From Mesocentrotus franciscanus (Eukaryota; Echinodermata; Echinoidea; Camarodonta; Strongylocentrotidae), in assembly GCA_037976565.1 (NCBI GenBank), contig CP137672.1, forward strand, positions 21,042,335 to 21,106,334: a DNA stretch of 64,000 nucleotides, read 5' to 3'. Position numbers and translations under genes: made by a program. Below the pieces are notes generated by a model. The model worked only from the letters and a program-made list of their open reading frames with translations, was not told where the DNA came from and made no database searches. Below are positions 24,110 through 34,817 of the stretch, one piece after another. How positions within the stretch are numbered: the first letter of the stretch is position 1; each line of letters starts with the position of its first letter.

Positions 24110-27100
24110 CTAAAGAGAAAAGAGCAAGTAAAGTGAAATTCTCATTACCGGTACAAGAAGTTGCTTCTATCATATGAGTGGGAAGAGCAAATATCTTGCT
24201 GTACTGCCTCTCGCTTGGTGTAGTGGTCCACCTTATACCGGAAGGAGAGACCCGAGGGTTACAGTGATTGATTTCTCTTTTCGCCTCCCAGGCACAGGTG
24301 ACGCCAAATACTTTTAACTTACAAACATGCATCGATAATTATGGTTCCTGTATTAATTGTTAATCTTGCTACAGCATTCCGTATCATATTTCATGACCAG
24401 GCCACTTTTGAATTTTAAGAAAAATGATCGAAGAAGCTGTTTCTTCTTAATTAAACAGTGTTGGGAGAAACGGAGAAAAGGTAGCGATATCCTATAAATT
24501 GCTCAAGTGAAATAGTCTGACATCCAATAGTGTAGCTGGTACAATGTACTGGGTGCTCAAAATGCTATTGAAAGGGAAATTTTACGAGGCAAGGTCACAT
24601 TTGTGGGGGGTGGGGATCGCATTTCAAATGTTCTTTTCGGTCCCATCCTCAGGACATTATACATATACCCACCTTGATAAGAATTTTTCTCAGGTTTACG
24701 AATGGAGTGCTGAATTCTGTAATGTACACACATCCTACAATAAAGGTTCCTTTGTTGTGACGGTAGCGCTGTTTGGGAGAAAAAGAGAGAAGACCATTTT
24801 AATAGGATTATTTCAAAGAAATAAATATGTGTGATTGGTGTGCGATGTAGCTCGGGAATTCTCAAAAAGAGTTCTTATTTATAAAAAAAAGAAGCCGTAT
24901 GATAATCTCACATTTACAACAGCAATTTCTAAATGGACTTCTGTGAATGAACATGATTTTTCCCTTTTTTAAACTGGATATTTCTAGCACACCACATATC
25001 AACATATTATAAACAATTTCAATTTAGTTCCTGTTTTAAATACACAGCATTTAGATAGTGACATATTAGTACTACAGTAAGTAGTGTTCCAGTTGCATAT
25101 TAACCTTTAATCTAAGGGCTCTAGCCACTCTACAATGAAATTTTACAGTCTAGGGTTTCGTTTGTGTGCATTTGGACCCTGCACTCATGTGCAAAGGGCC
25201 CTCCTAATTGTTGAGCCTTGCAGCAACACTTAAAATTGTCTATAAATTGAATACTCTGTAATAACTTACAAACTGAATTGAAGGTGTCCACAACATTAAC
25301 AACACAAAAAATGAATCACAAAAATTTAGCTAACAGAACTTCATTAAGTCTTGGTTCATCAGAGGAGGTGGGGGAGGGGTATGCAAGAGTCCAGCCAGGG
25401 GGCAGATGCCCTGATATGATCATAATTACCAGTATAATGGGGTAGCCCAGGAATGTGGAGATAGCATGATGGAATATTTCCAGATCTAGTGATTTCAGGA
25501 ACGACGCCACTCTTGTGAAAAACGGCAGATCTTGTTTGTTCTTCTCTCGTATGTAGACGTGGTACATGGCGTACGTGTCGTACGGCATGTAAGGGTAGGC
25601 AAATGCAGCAAAGTAGTTTAATAACCAGTGACTACAACCAAAAGAAAGGGGAGAAAAAACAACAAGATATAATTATTTACTTCATGGTCATTAATAACAT
25701 GTACAACAGGTTTGCAAATGAATTATCTAAATTGTTCCACACTAATTAAATAACCAAACTAAAAGTCGACGGAAAAGGAGGTTAGGAAAACAGCATTTTT
25801 TAAAAGTTTAATAATTGTCATAAACTTGTATTATGTTTCTTTAAAATCTATTTTGACATTAAAATGTAGGCAACAGCAGCAAAATAAATCAATAACCAGT
25901 GGCTATTATATAATAAAAAGAAAAAGATATGTTTAAACGTTAAAACCAAATAACAAATTAAATTATTCAAGTCTAAATAGTTTATATAGTTTAATGCAAA
26001 AATTATGTATATTGAAGCTTTTTTTGGAATGTCCATAAATTAAAAAAAATGAGAGCTTTCCAGAGCCACTGCTCAATCTCATTCTCCTCCCCTCTTTGTG
26101 CACGATAGCACTAAAAACAAACAATGAATAAGATGGGATAGAAACAAAAACTAAACCCGGTAGGCCGGTAGCCGGTAGGTTTATTCATCTTGAGTATCTT
26201 GAAAACAAAAATCCATAAAAATCAACTAATATATTCCGCCACTTCCTATAAATATGAAATATTACCTTATGAAACTAGAAACATAGCTCCAAGGCTTTGG
26301 TATTTGGGAGATAATTAGAAGAGCTGGTAAATATACTAATACTTGTTTCCATTTCTCTTTCTTTGATTACTATAAATATTATATATCAAATGTAACTTTG
26401 TGTTACAATGATTGATTGGAAAGCCAAAGGTTGTTACAAAATTGTGAAAGAATTTGCAACTCCCAGTACTTTACGTCACAGCAAAATTTCTTCTTAATAA
26501 TACACCTTTTAGGAAATGATTTCATTTTCACTTAATATTTTCACTTGGCATCATATCTTTGGCTTTAATACATGAACATTTTATTGCAGAAGAAGAAAAA
26601 AAAAGCTTGACATTTTTCTTTAAAAATTGAAGTGAACGAGAAACCCCCCCCCCCAAAACAACAAACAAACGAACAAACATGGCGGCCAAGTACATGTGTA
26701 TCCGACCGTATGCCTGGACGTGTACACGACTACCAAATTACACGCTTATGCACAGCCTTAGTTCATGGTCTAATGGAGAATTATATGTACATTGTACATG
26801 TAGGATATTATTATGGAACAATATCTTTCAAAAGGTGAAGAAAGAAAAACCCAAAACACATAATGTTTGAAATCTTGTGTTGTGAAATGTCATTGTTTAT
26901 CATGGGTTAAAGATTACTATGTCTGGAAGCTGCACTTGAAAGGGGAAACCCAGGGATATTATCAAAAGCTGGTATTCATAAAAGCTTACTAATTGTGGCT
27001 CACATTGATGTGGGTAGAGTAAGTAGTATTAATTACGCTGACTTATGGAGCATTCAGTTTCAAATCCTGTTAATATATTACCGACATTTTAAAGGTAAAT

Positions 27101-29795
27101 GAACAAAGGAAAATCATTTCAACATGACATCAATTGCTCATTTCCATTTCAAACATGACCGCAAGACTTCCAAAAAATGAACTTGAAGCCTCTCCAAAGT
27201 GTTGGGAGCTCCAAAAATTTGATGGCAAAATTTCACCTAAATTGTATTTGAAATGATGTGAAAGAGGATGTCATTTAACACAAACTTTTGCAAGGATTTT
27301 CAAAACAAATGTATATGAAGACGAATATTGATGAAAGAATACAAAATTGAGGTTTTCTGCGTACAACAGTAAACCCATATATACCGGTATGGCATTCTGT
27401 CATCAATATTCAAATCCCAAAATATAAGTATGAATTTTCCCGTACCACAATAAAACATAGTGGTCCAAAATTGTGGAATAGTCTTGGGTCCGAAATAAAG
27501 AATTGCCCTTCCTTATCTAGTTTTTAAAAAATATATAAATCCAATACGTACGACGCTGTGTGCCATATGTCACGCAGCACATTAATTACATTAAAAATTA
27601 ATTAACGAATTGGTCAGAACTAAAACTTTCCACAAATGAACTAGCCCATAATACGTGTAGCCACAGACTCATACCAAAAGATAGCCATATAAATAATTTC
27701 ATCTGTTGTTATTTCTTGTTTAAAGTCTCTGAATGTCCCATACGTCACAATCCAAATAGCTTGGACCTGCCCTGTACAGTACCACTTAATTTATATTTAA
27801 TTACTTATATAGTTTAGGGACAGGCCTTTGATAGGCTTTTGGCCTTTGAGCATCCCCTGAGATGAATTCTTTCCCAATATAAATGCAGCTACTATTAAAT
27901 AGGTAGCTAAGCAAAATGTAGTGCCATGAAAAACGCATCCAGAATGCAATAATAGTGATGTTTGTTAATCAAAACTCTTTGTTGACATATTTGAATGACA
28001 CTTTAGCTTTCATCAAGATGCATAATTTACCAGCTCCATATCCTAACGATGTGGTTGATCTCTGTTTGATAAACTTCTAATTTTTCAAACGATTATGCAT
28101 TTTGCATTCCGGACGCCTCTTTTTAGGCCAATACATTTTGCCAAGATACCATTATTATTATTATATTTAAATTATTTATTTTAATGATCGGGTTCATACT
28201 CACTCATCTTTGATGATGTCTTTGTATGTAGCCATGACTGAGATGGTTCCAACAGCAGATGCTAAGATAGCATGGATAATCGACACCAGTCTGTTCAAGA
28301 ATATTGCAATATGAAATTAAGAATACAAGAGGACCTCTATTCAATGCTGCTTAATGTTTGGATAATTCTATTATTTTCAATAATTTATCATCTTGTATTT
28401 CCTCTTTCAATTAAAAGTGGCATATTATTGGACAAACTCTCACCATAAACTACTATATGAGAGTTGAGAAAAGCAAGTTATTAATGTTTAAAGATAATAA
28501 AAGCATATATTAGAGTTCTAAAAATGAATTCATTCACAAAAAAAAATAATTGGATATGATGAAAGTTTATCTATAAGGCCCTAATAATATAAAATTTCAA
28601 ATTTTGTTACAGACTATCTACACGTAAATATTGCAGACCTGTCACAAACTTACTTTTGGTTTATTTCCATTGAAAAGGAAGGTTAGAAAACAAAAAAACA
28701 TTTGTTCCAAGCAAAGGATACTATTACCAACCAAGACATGTATCTCTATCTTTTGCTGGCAGCTGATTGAGAGTCTACATTGTATGATTAAAAAATCAAG
28801 AAACTCCTTATTTAAAAAAAAAAAAAAAATGATATAACAAAATGCAGTCCACTACATGCTGGAATAATTTCACTTGAACAACTGACTGAGTCAATCCACA
28901 CATGGGTGCAAAAATGTCATAATCAATCAATGTTATTTCCAAGAACGATAACACTCATGTACATGTATTTTTAGCAGTGGTAGACGTATAGATCTAAATG
29001 TAATACTAAATTATACAGTCAAACCTGCTTTAGTGACCACCTGTCTACAAACTACGACACTTTTACTGTAGTAAGGGTCTGGTTACTCTGTTTAGAACTT
29101 TGTTAGACAGAAAAGATCTGTCTGAAAACACTGAGGAGATCATTATTTTGGGTCGCGAAACAGAGCCATGTGCCCATGACGAATAACAACGTCTCAACCA
29201 AGGGCGCAATCCGGGAGGGGACATGTCATGGGACATCATATTCAAATGTCCCCCCAATGTTTTGTCAGAAAAGAAAGGCAACCACTCATTTTGCCCCCTA
29301 TTTTTATTTTATTTTAATTTTGTTTTTACTTAGTGCTCACATTATCCCCCCACTGAGCGAAATATCGGTCGGCACGATTTTCACATTTTCGGGACAAAAA
29401 GAAAAAACATTTTAGAGCTCACTACCCCCCACTTCTTCACCGGCTGGCTGATTCGCCACTAAATATTTTCTCCCGAATTGGACCCCCAAAAAAAAAAAAT
29501 TAGTGCTCCTTAACCCCCACCCTCTGCTTATTCAACGGCTGGCTGATTCGCCGCTAAATATTTTCTCACGAATTAGGCCCCCCCTTGCCACGATTCAGTA
29601 ACTGATAGATTACCTGGGGTTAACTTAGTGATGGAGTGATGTCGACCAAAAACTAATGAATTCTTACCGCATAGCCGTGCCGCAGGCTCTTGCGTCGGTT
29701 ATCTTGAATGACAGCAGAAACCATATTAAATGAAATGTAGTTGGCCAGAAAATACAGCCAATAAGAAAGTTTGTCGTTAAGCTATATTGTTCCAT
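23789..29795 (-). CDS. TLCD3: TLCD3 (FAM57)-type TLC-domain membrane protein, copy B; complete
   Basis: Five coding exons in transcript order: 29795-29668, 28290-28204, 25631-25430, 24768-24673, 24109-23789. All junctions are GT/AG and phases close, giving 277 residues, near the usual 257-274 of vertebrate TLCD3. The start is the ATG in CACAATGG at 29795. An N-terminal hydrophobic segment (residues about 10-30) precedes RLVS (43-46). The TLC region carries HWL, PYDTYAMY, the His-His pair at residues 126-127 (EIFHHAIST) and TEFSTPFV. The last exon holds more hydrophobic segments and a short polar tail. As a TLC protein it should sit in an internal membrane; activity is not deducible. It is tail-to-tail with copy A and head-to-head with SGF29. 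Confidence 0.9.
24673..24768 (-). CDS. TLCD3: TLCD3 copy B, fourth exon (96 nt)
   Basis: Acceptor CCAAACAG, donor AAG|GTGGGT. Encodes RYRHNKGTFIVGCVYITEF followed by STPFVNLRKILIK, matching copy A's 4434-4529 codon for codon in length. Confidence 0.88.
25430..25631 (-). CDS. TLCD3: TLCD3 copy B, third exon (202 nt)
   Basis: Acceptor GGTTGTAG, donor CTG|GTAATT. Encodes HWLLNYFAAFAYPYMPYDTY and EIFHHAISTFLGYPIIL. The open frame runs on past the donor to about 25316, but the family boundary and copy A place the exon end at 25430. Confidence 0.9.
27170..27310 (-). repeat. Dispersed repeat, empty counterpart of the 62176 insertion site
   Basis: Shares GTGTTGGGAGC, TTTGATGGCAAAATTTCAC and GAGGATGTCATTTA with the sequence around 62165 and 63050-63150, where a transposon splits the same text. 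Confidence 0.7.
28204..28290 (-). CDS. TLCD3: TLCD3 copy B, second exon (87 nt)
   Basis: Acceptor TTGAACAG, donor GA|GTGAGT. Encodes LVSIIHAILASAVGTISVM and ATYKDIIKD, the counterpart of copy A's 1600-1686 with the same length and both phases. Confidence 0.88.
   Translation of the reverse strand, partial: TGVDYPCYLSICCWNHLSHGYIQRHHQR
29020..29060. mobile_element. MITE fragment, CAGTCAAACCTG family
   Basis: Only one end survives: TACAGTCAAACCTGCTTTAG with GTGACCACCTGTCTAC. No matching right end nearby. Confidence 0.6.
29340..29600. repeat. Direct repeat related to the element at 41787
   Basis: Two copies of GGCTGGCTGATTCGCC...CTAAATATTTTCTC about 85 bases apart, next to CCCACTGAGCGAAAT, which is the complement of text at 41820-41840. 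Confidence 0.55.
29668..29795 (-). CDS. TLCD3: TLCD3 copy B, first coding exon (128 nt)
   Basis: Codes 42 residues from MEQYSLTTNFLIGCIFWP to ...GTAM, then CG|GTAAGA, which completes Arg with the next exon. The hydrophobic stretch aligns with the N-terminal anchor of vertebrate TLCD3 (GGALFFPGLF). It is too short to stand out as a long frame. Confidence 0.82.
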
Positions 29796-30479
29796 TGTGG
29801 CAACAGACGTACACAGCTCTGCTCTAGCTCTTGCCTAAACTTAGTTGAATGCGGTAAGAATTTGAGCTCCTCCCTAGCCTTCGCCTCATCCAGGGGAGAT
29901 AAAGAAGAAGTAGGATGTAAATACCAACGTAACCAAACTTCCAAAGCAGTGCAGTGCAGTAGTACAGTGCATGCATGCAGTCACTAAATTACACAGGTGG
30001 TGGGTCCCGCCGCGTCGATGGTGGAACCGGTACCGCACGTACACTGCACTGTGTATGCTTTTGTTATTTGCGATCCAAGTCAACTGAAGGTTCTGCCACA
30101 TTATCTTGCAAGCTTATGATCATGCGCTGCCAATTTGAGCAACGTGAACTGTGCATGTTTAACTGTGTAAACGAAAAAGGGTAGTTTAGGACGGTCTAAT
30201 ACTTTAGTTTGGTTTTTTTGTCATAAGCCTTAAAAGAATGATAAGCGTTGCTGTAATAGTTACAAATAAAACATTTTAATTGTTCGATTCTCTGATTTTT
30301 CTGCCGCTTTTAAATGCAACACAACTCTCTCTTTTTCGATCTCAATCTCTTTCTTTCCTCCCCCTCTTTCTCTCTGTTCGGCTGCGCATTCTTCCACTCC
30401 AGTTTCTTTCTCCTCTGACTCCTCTGATATTGTCAGTTAGTGGCGGATCAACAATTTAATAAGCACACACAAAATAATA

Positions 30480-30514
30480 AATAAATAAATAAATAAATAT
30501 AGATAGATAGATAC

Positions 30515-30567
<53 letters not shown>

Positions 30568-30625
30568 TAGATAAATAGATAGGTAGCCTTTATAGATAAA
30601 TAAATAAATATATGAATAAATTAAA
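30480..30625. repeat. (TAAA)n, (TAGA)n and (TA)n microsatellite cluster
   Basis: AAATAAAT words, then GATAGATA, then about 50 bases of alternating TA, then AGATAAAT words again. Confidence 0.9.
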
Positions 30626-31114
30626 AGTAAAATAAACAAAAAATGACCCCAAAAGCCCCAAAACAATTAATAAAAGGGTATCTGCCTTTTCTTTTTTCCT
30701 CCTTCCTATACCTCTTTTTACCAGTAGGTTAAGTTAGGGGGTGGTATCCCTGCTGCTCCCTGGATCGACCACTGGTCAATCATTTGACCCCGTCAGGGCC
30801 CCACGCTGGAGCTGTGAATATAATCCACCAAACCTGAGAAGTTAAATATGAAAAGCATTAATAATAATAATAAAAGTACTAAAACTCAGACCAATCATAT
30901 CAATCACATTATAGGCCTAAGGGAAAATTATGAGAAAGTTATGCTAGGCATTGATGATTATATAGATCTACAGTTATGGCATAATATAATTATTTTAAAA
31001 AACTGTTAATCACTGAGAAACTTGGGATTTTCGTGGCTTTACAATCCTCACACTATAACTTTTTTTTTAATGATGACGATATGATGATTGGATTGTTTTA
31101 CCTGACTGCTAAGA

Positions 31115-31265
31115 AAGCATTATATTGAGACCGGCGGCTTTAAGTCCTCTCCGAAGGACTTTGTAATGAGGATTAATGCCTTATCAACGTGAACACTGAG
31201 CGCATTGGCTTGGTTTCGAACCCGGGCATCCCAGTTACGAGACCACGAATCTACCACTGAGCAAC
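31115..31265 (-). mobile_element. tRNA-derived SINE of a second type
   Basis: On the minus strand the head reads GTTGCTCAGTGGTAGATTCG (A box) and CCCGGGTTCGAAACC (B box), then a body with GTCCTTCGGAGAGGACTTAA. Head and body differ from the common SINE in this window. Confidence 0.55.
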
Positions 31266-31439
31266 TTTTCTTTTAAAAGCTATTTGCCCATGCCTGAATG
31301 GTAAGCCAATATTGTTGTCGATATAGCCTATCTAACTTATATATCATTTTCTTAAACATGAACAAAATGTGCAGGCACTCTCTGGTTTAATTATACGATG
31401 AAGGGCTTACTTTAAAGAGATGCACATCAAAACGACACC

Positions 31440-31505
31440 CCCCCCCCCAAGAAAAATATATATATATAATTATATATATATATATTTATGTATATATATA
31501 GGCCT
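31440..31505. repeat. (C)n and (TA)n microsatellite
   Basis: A C run followed by interrupted TATATA. Confidence 0.8.
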
Positions 31506-31720
31506 ATATAAATGAATAAAATAATAATAATAACAAGCATTATAGGAAACCATGCAGCCTTTGACTGTAAACCTTCATAATTTTCTTCCAACCTTTTGTT
31601 TGAGTATGAGAATAGAATTTTAAAAAAATATTAAATGGCACTAAATCATTTAAAACGAAATGTTAATCACCATGGGCGAGAATCATGCACAGTAGCTCTT
31701 AATTAATGAGGTCCATGCAT

Positions 31721-33080
31721 GCTGAGAAGGATTTAGGGTTCTATATAGTAGACTCAAAATTGTCTTTCAAAGATCAAGCCTCCCAAGCGGCAGCCTCGAA
31801 AGCTAATAGAGTTTTAGGAATTGTTAGAAGGATATTTGTGAATCTTGATACAGATACAATGCTGTTTTTTGTTTAAGTGTCTTATTAGACCCATTTTAGA
31901 ATATGATCAGGCACTCAGGCAGCATGGTCGCCATATAAACTAGGTGAGCAGAGGAAGTTGGAGTGTGCACTGAGGCGGGCAACAAAAATTATTCCAGGTC
32001 TTTCCATGATTTAGAAATAATTATGTCTTTAATTAATATCGGGAACGCCTCACTAAACTGACATTACCAACTCTTGCTCATAGGCGAAGGAAAGGTGATA
32101 TGATTTATGTTTTTAAGTATTTAAAGATACTATGTCCCTTTTGCAGCCAACATCAAATTCTGTAGAACTTTGCAGGAATTATGAATATGTCATGTATGTC
32201 CTATCTGTTAAATTTAAACGTTAGCAGTGTCCTTATATTCAAATTATGCAAGGAAACCCGTTTACTTGCTAGACTTCACTGTCAGACACTATTGAGTGAC
32301 TGACTGGTTTTCATCTTTGGTAATAACATACATAAAATGAGCTGTAAAGGGTACATGAGCATTTGTCTACATCAATAACCCACTTCTTGTAATGGCCAAA
32401 ATTAAACTGATTGAATCTTTGTGCAGCATAAAACGTACGACCATTCGGTACAATGGTCTGAAAAATCAGACTATTACTTACTGGCTCTATAGCTCCTAAG
32501 TCGATTCGACAACTAATAGTCGTTATTTTCCCACTTAAAGACATTTTCAAGCCCCCTTTTTTAGGGAAGTTCTAAATTAGTATTGTCTTTCAAATGCCGT
32601 TGGAATTTAACCTTTTCATTTTTTTGGCCTGCAAATGGGACATAGTACCTTCAACAAGAGTTTATGATACACAACATAATCTTTTTTGGCACAGAGGAGG
32701 TCAAGAGGTCACAAACTTAGATGAAACTAGACAACAGTATACTATCGGCTTGATATGAGGAAGCTTTTCTTTAGCAACAGAGTTGTGGATTTGTGAGTCA
32801 GTCTTCCTGAATATGTTTTCACAGCAACTTCTGTAAACTGTTTTAAGAATATAGACTAGACAAATACTGGTCTAATTAAAACCGTACTTGTCTGATGAGC
32901 ATTGTGCATAAGCTGTATAAGCTGATATTGCAAGTTTGCACACATTTGTTGTCCTTTATTTAATTCTCATCATGCACATATTTAATTTGAAATGACAAGG
33001 ATATTGTAAAACCACTGAAGAAGACATCTACGATCGATGAACAGGCATCGCTGGATTAAAGTAAAGTACAGTACAGTAAT
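31721..33080 (+). pseudogene. Decayed non-LTR retrotransposon (LINE), reverse-transcriptase C-terminal part
   Basis: Translated pieces show the C-terminal region of LINE reverse transcriptases: EKDLGF..DSKLSF, SKANRVLGIVRRIF, then TLAHRRRKGDMIYVFKYL-type residues at 32060-32118. After the inserted TTAA element the frame resumes with RLDMRKLFFSNRVVDL and LPEYVFTATSVNCFK at 32750-32860. Several stops and frame changes interrupt it, and the 5' part is missing, as is usual for LINE copies. The 3' end may be the AGTAAAGTACAGTACAGTA stretch before 33090. Confidence 0.75.
32125..32649. mobile_element. TTAA-flanked element, AGATACTATGTCCC family (copy 2)
   Basis: Same orientation as copy 1 at 17595, with about a dozen differences in 525 bases. 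TTAA precedes it; the right target copy is TTCAA, probably mutated. It sits inside the LINE relic, whose reading resumes beyond it. The 79-codon minus frame (32311-32550) is retained with an identical translation. Confidence 0.85.
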
Positions 33081-33087
33081 ATATTCC

Positions 33088-33089
<2 letters not shown>

Positions 33090-33132
<43 letters not shown>
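33090..33132. repeat. (TA)n microsatellite
   Basis: About 40 bases of alternating TA at the end of the LINE relic. Confidence 0.85.
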
Positions 33133-33135
<3 letters not shown>

Positions 33136-33499
33136 CTCATTAGCATAATCTCAAGTCATCGAGTCAGATCGGCGAGCACATAGAGATATAAGTATATATC
33201 TCTATGGGCGAGCATAATTATAAAGTATAAAGTATAGTGCTCGTAAGTTGACAGTTCTATACCAATTCGACCTACAAAAGTCTACCGGTAAATTCAGTCA
33301 TCTGTGGCGCCGCGCCTCACAACCTGGTAATAATTAACTTTATTTCTACGGATTTTGATTACAAATTTGACTTACTGATTATGTCGCTTTGTTAAACCAG
33401 ATTTTTTCTACTGTACGATATAAAGTTACGGCCGATCAATGTATTTAGATGTCCATATCCTCTATAAATGTGTTACAATAATACGCTCAGTCCCATTTG

Positions 33500-33594
33500 C
33501 TGATGTTCATGTAGTGTCAAGATATCTATGTCTGTGAGCTGATTGAGTGTGAGACCGAGACTCGAGAGTCGGAAAATGCGAGGCCATTGCCATG
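33500..33594 (+). promoter_or_regulatory. Candidate non-coding first exon of SGF29
   Basis: GGCCATTGCCATG is followed by GTAAGG, a good donor, and a T-rich AG lies at about 34474 upstream of the SGF29 ATG. The surrounding bases are richer in CG than the flanks. This is suggestive only; a transcript would decide it. Confidence 0.25.
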
Positions 33595-34526
33595 GTAAGG
33601 GGCGCTTCACACATTCTGCGTATTTTGTATCTTGCATCTCTGTTTAAATTTTCTTGAACCTTGAAATATGTCTCGCCTTGAAACTGTAGTAGGTTGTAGA
33701 TCTAGATCTATATTGTTTTGTAGACTAATTTAAATTTATCCCTGATAAATTGTGGTCTATTCTGAAATGTTTAGACTTTAGTGACTTTAACTTTGATTTA
33801 ATTTAAAGTTAAAACTTTTAAGTTTAATTTAAAACTGTCTGAAGGACATGTCTGCCATACTGACTACAGACTCATTGTAAAAATTCTTTTAATTTGGGCT
33901 TTGGCCTACGGAAGAGGTCACTTCATGGCTTTGATTCTGTCTTTTTATTTATTTATATATTTATTATTATTTTTAATTATTATTTTGTTATTATTATTAT
34001 TATTGTTATTTATTATTATTATTTTTTCTTCTTTTTGTTAATTAATGCTGTGTACACCACTCTTACTCTTTGTCTCTCCCTATGGTTTTCATGTTTATCG
34101 CATATCAAGTGACGCCCTGAGTTTGTGAAATTAATCACAAAAAAAGATTTGCAATCGGACCGGGCAGTGGACTGTCTAGTTAATAAAATTGGGGCCAATT
34201 CAACAACAAAAAACAAGTAATCTAGAGTATTTAGTTTTACTGCCAGATTATTATATTTTTCTCTCTTTTTTTACTTATAAAAAAGTTTTTGATGTGGCAG
34301 CAAAATAGGATGTTGCTGGATTTATGAATTACAAAATGTATATTTTGTTTTTTCTGTCTTGATGATTTTATTCACTGTAAAACTAGATAATGGTTACAAT
34401 ACAGAATTATATTCCATCTAAACAGCTTATGACATCAGGTATGAGAAATGCAATAAATTTTCACTTTTTTATCAGCATATCTCATAGATTCATTGCACAC
34501 TGGTTGTTCTCAACAAATCTGCACTC

Positions 34527-34817
34527 ATGAAGATGAGACGAGGGAAATCCTCGGTGGGCACCCCCTCAGCTTCAAGCAAGGATGATAAAGCAATGCCTCC
34601 CGCCTCCATCTCCCCGGAACCGAGCGTGGACTCCCCGGGCAAGACGCCTCAGCCGGAGTGGGCAGGAGGGAGTGGGACAGAGACAGAGCCCAAACCAGAT
34701 GAAGAGAAGACTGCAGGGGAGGGCAGCAAAGCCAGTGGACCTGGGGCAGGTGGTAGTTCAGCGTCCCTCCAAGAGATGCGAGCTGAACTTTATCGTCTTG
34801 TTAGAGAGACACACAAG
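34527..34817 (+). CDS. SGF29: SGF29 exon 1
   Basis: Starts at ATG 34527 (an in-frame TAG lies at 34485-34487) and ends HK|GTTGGT. The first 80 residues are low complexity; homology to vertebrate SGF29 begins only near SLQEMRAELYRLVRETHK. Confidence 0.8.

Larger units (their letters stand above)
29796..34526. other. Divergent intergenic spacer between TLCD3 copy B and SGF29
   Basis: Both promoters should lie here. Apart from the LINE relic, SINE, microsatellites and TTAA element listed separately, 29800-30450 and 33140-34500 show no conserved coding sequence. A possible non-coding first exon of SGF29 is noted at about 33500-33594. Confidence 0.55.

Noticed and set aside
23763..24332. 189-codon minus frame over TLCD3 copy B's last exon
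   Set aside because: It crosses the exon in another frame; the correct frame ends at 23789 and matches the family.
29975..30184. Small gene upstream of TLCD3 copy B
   Set aside because: A 69-codon frame with no motif, next to a GCAGTGCAGT simple repeat; nothing supports it as coding.
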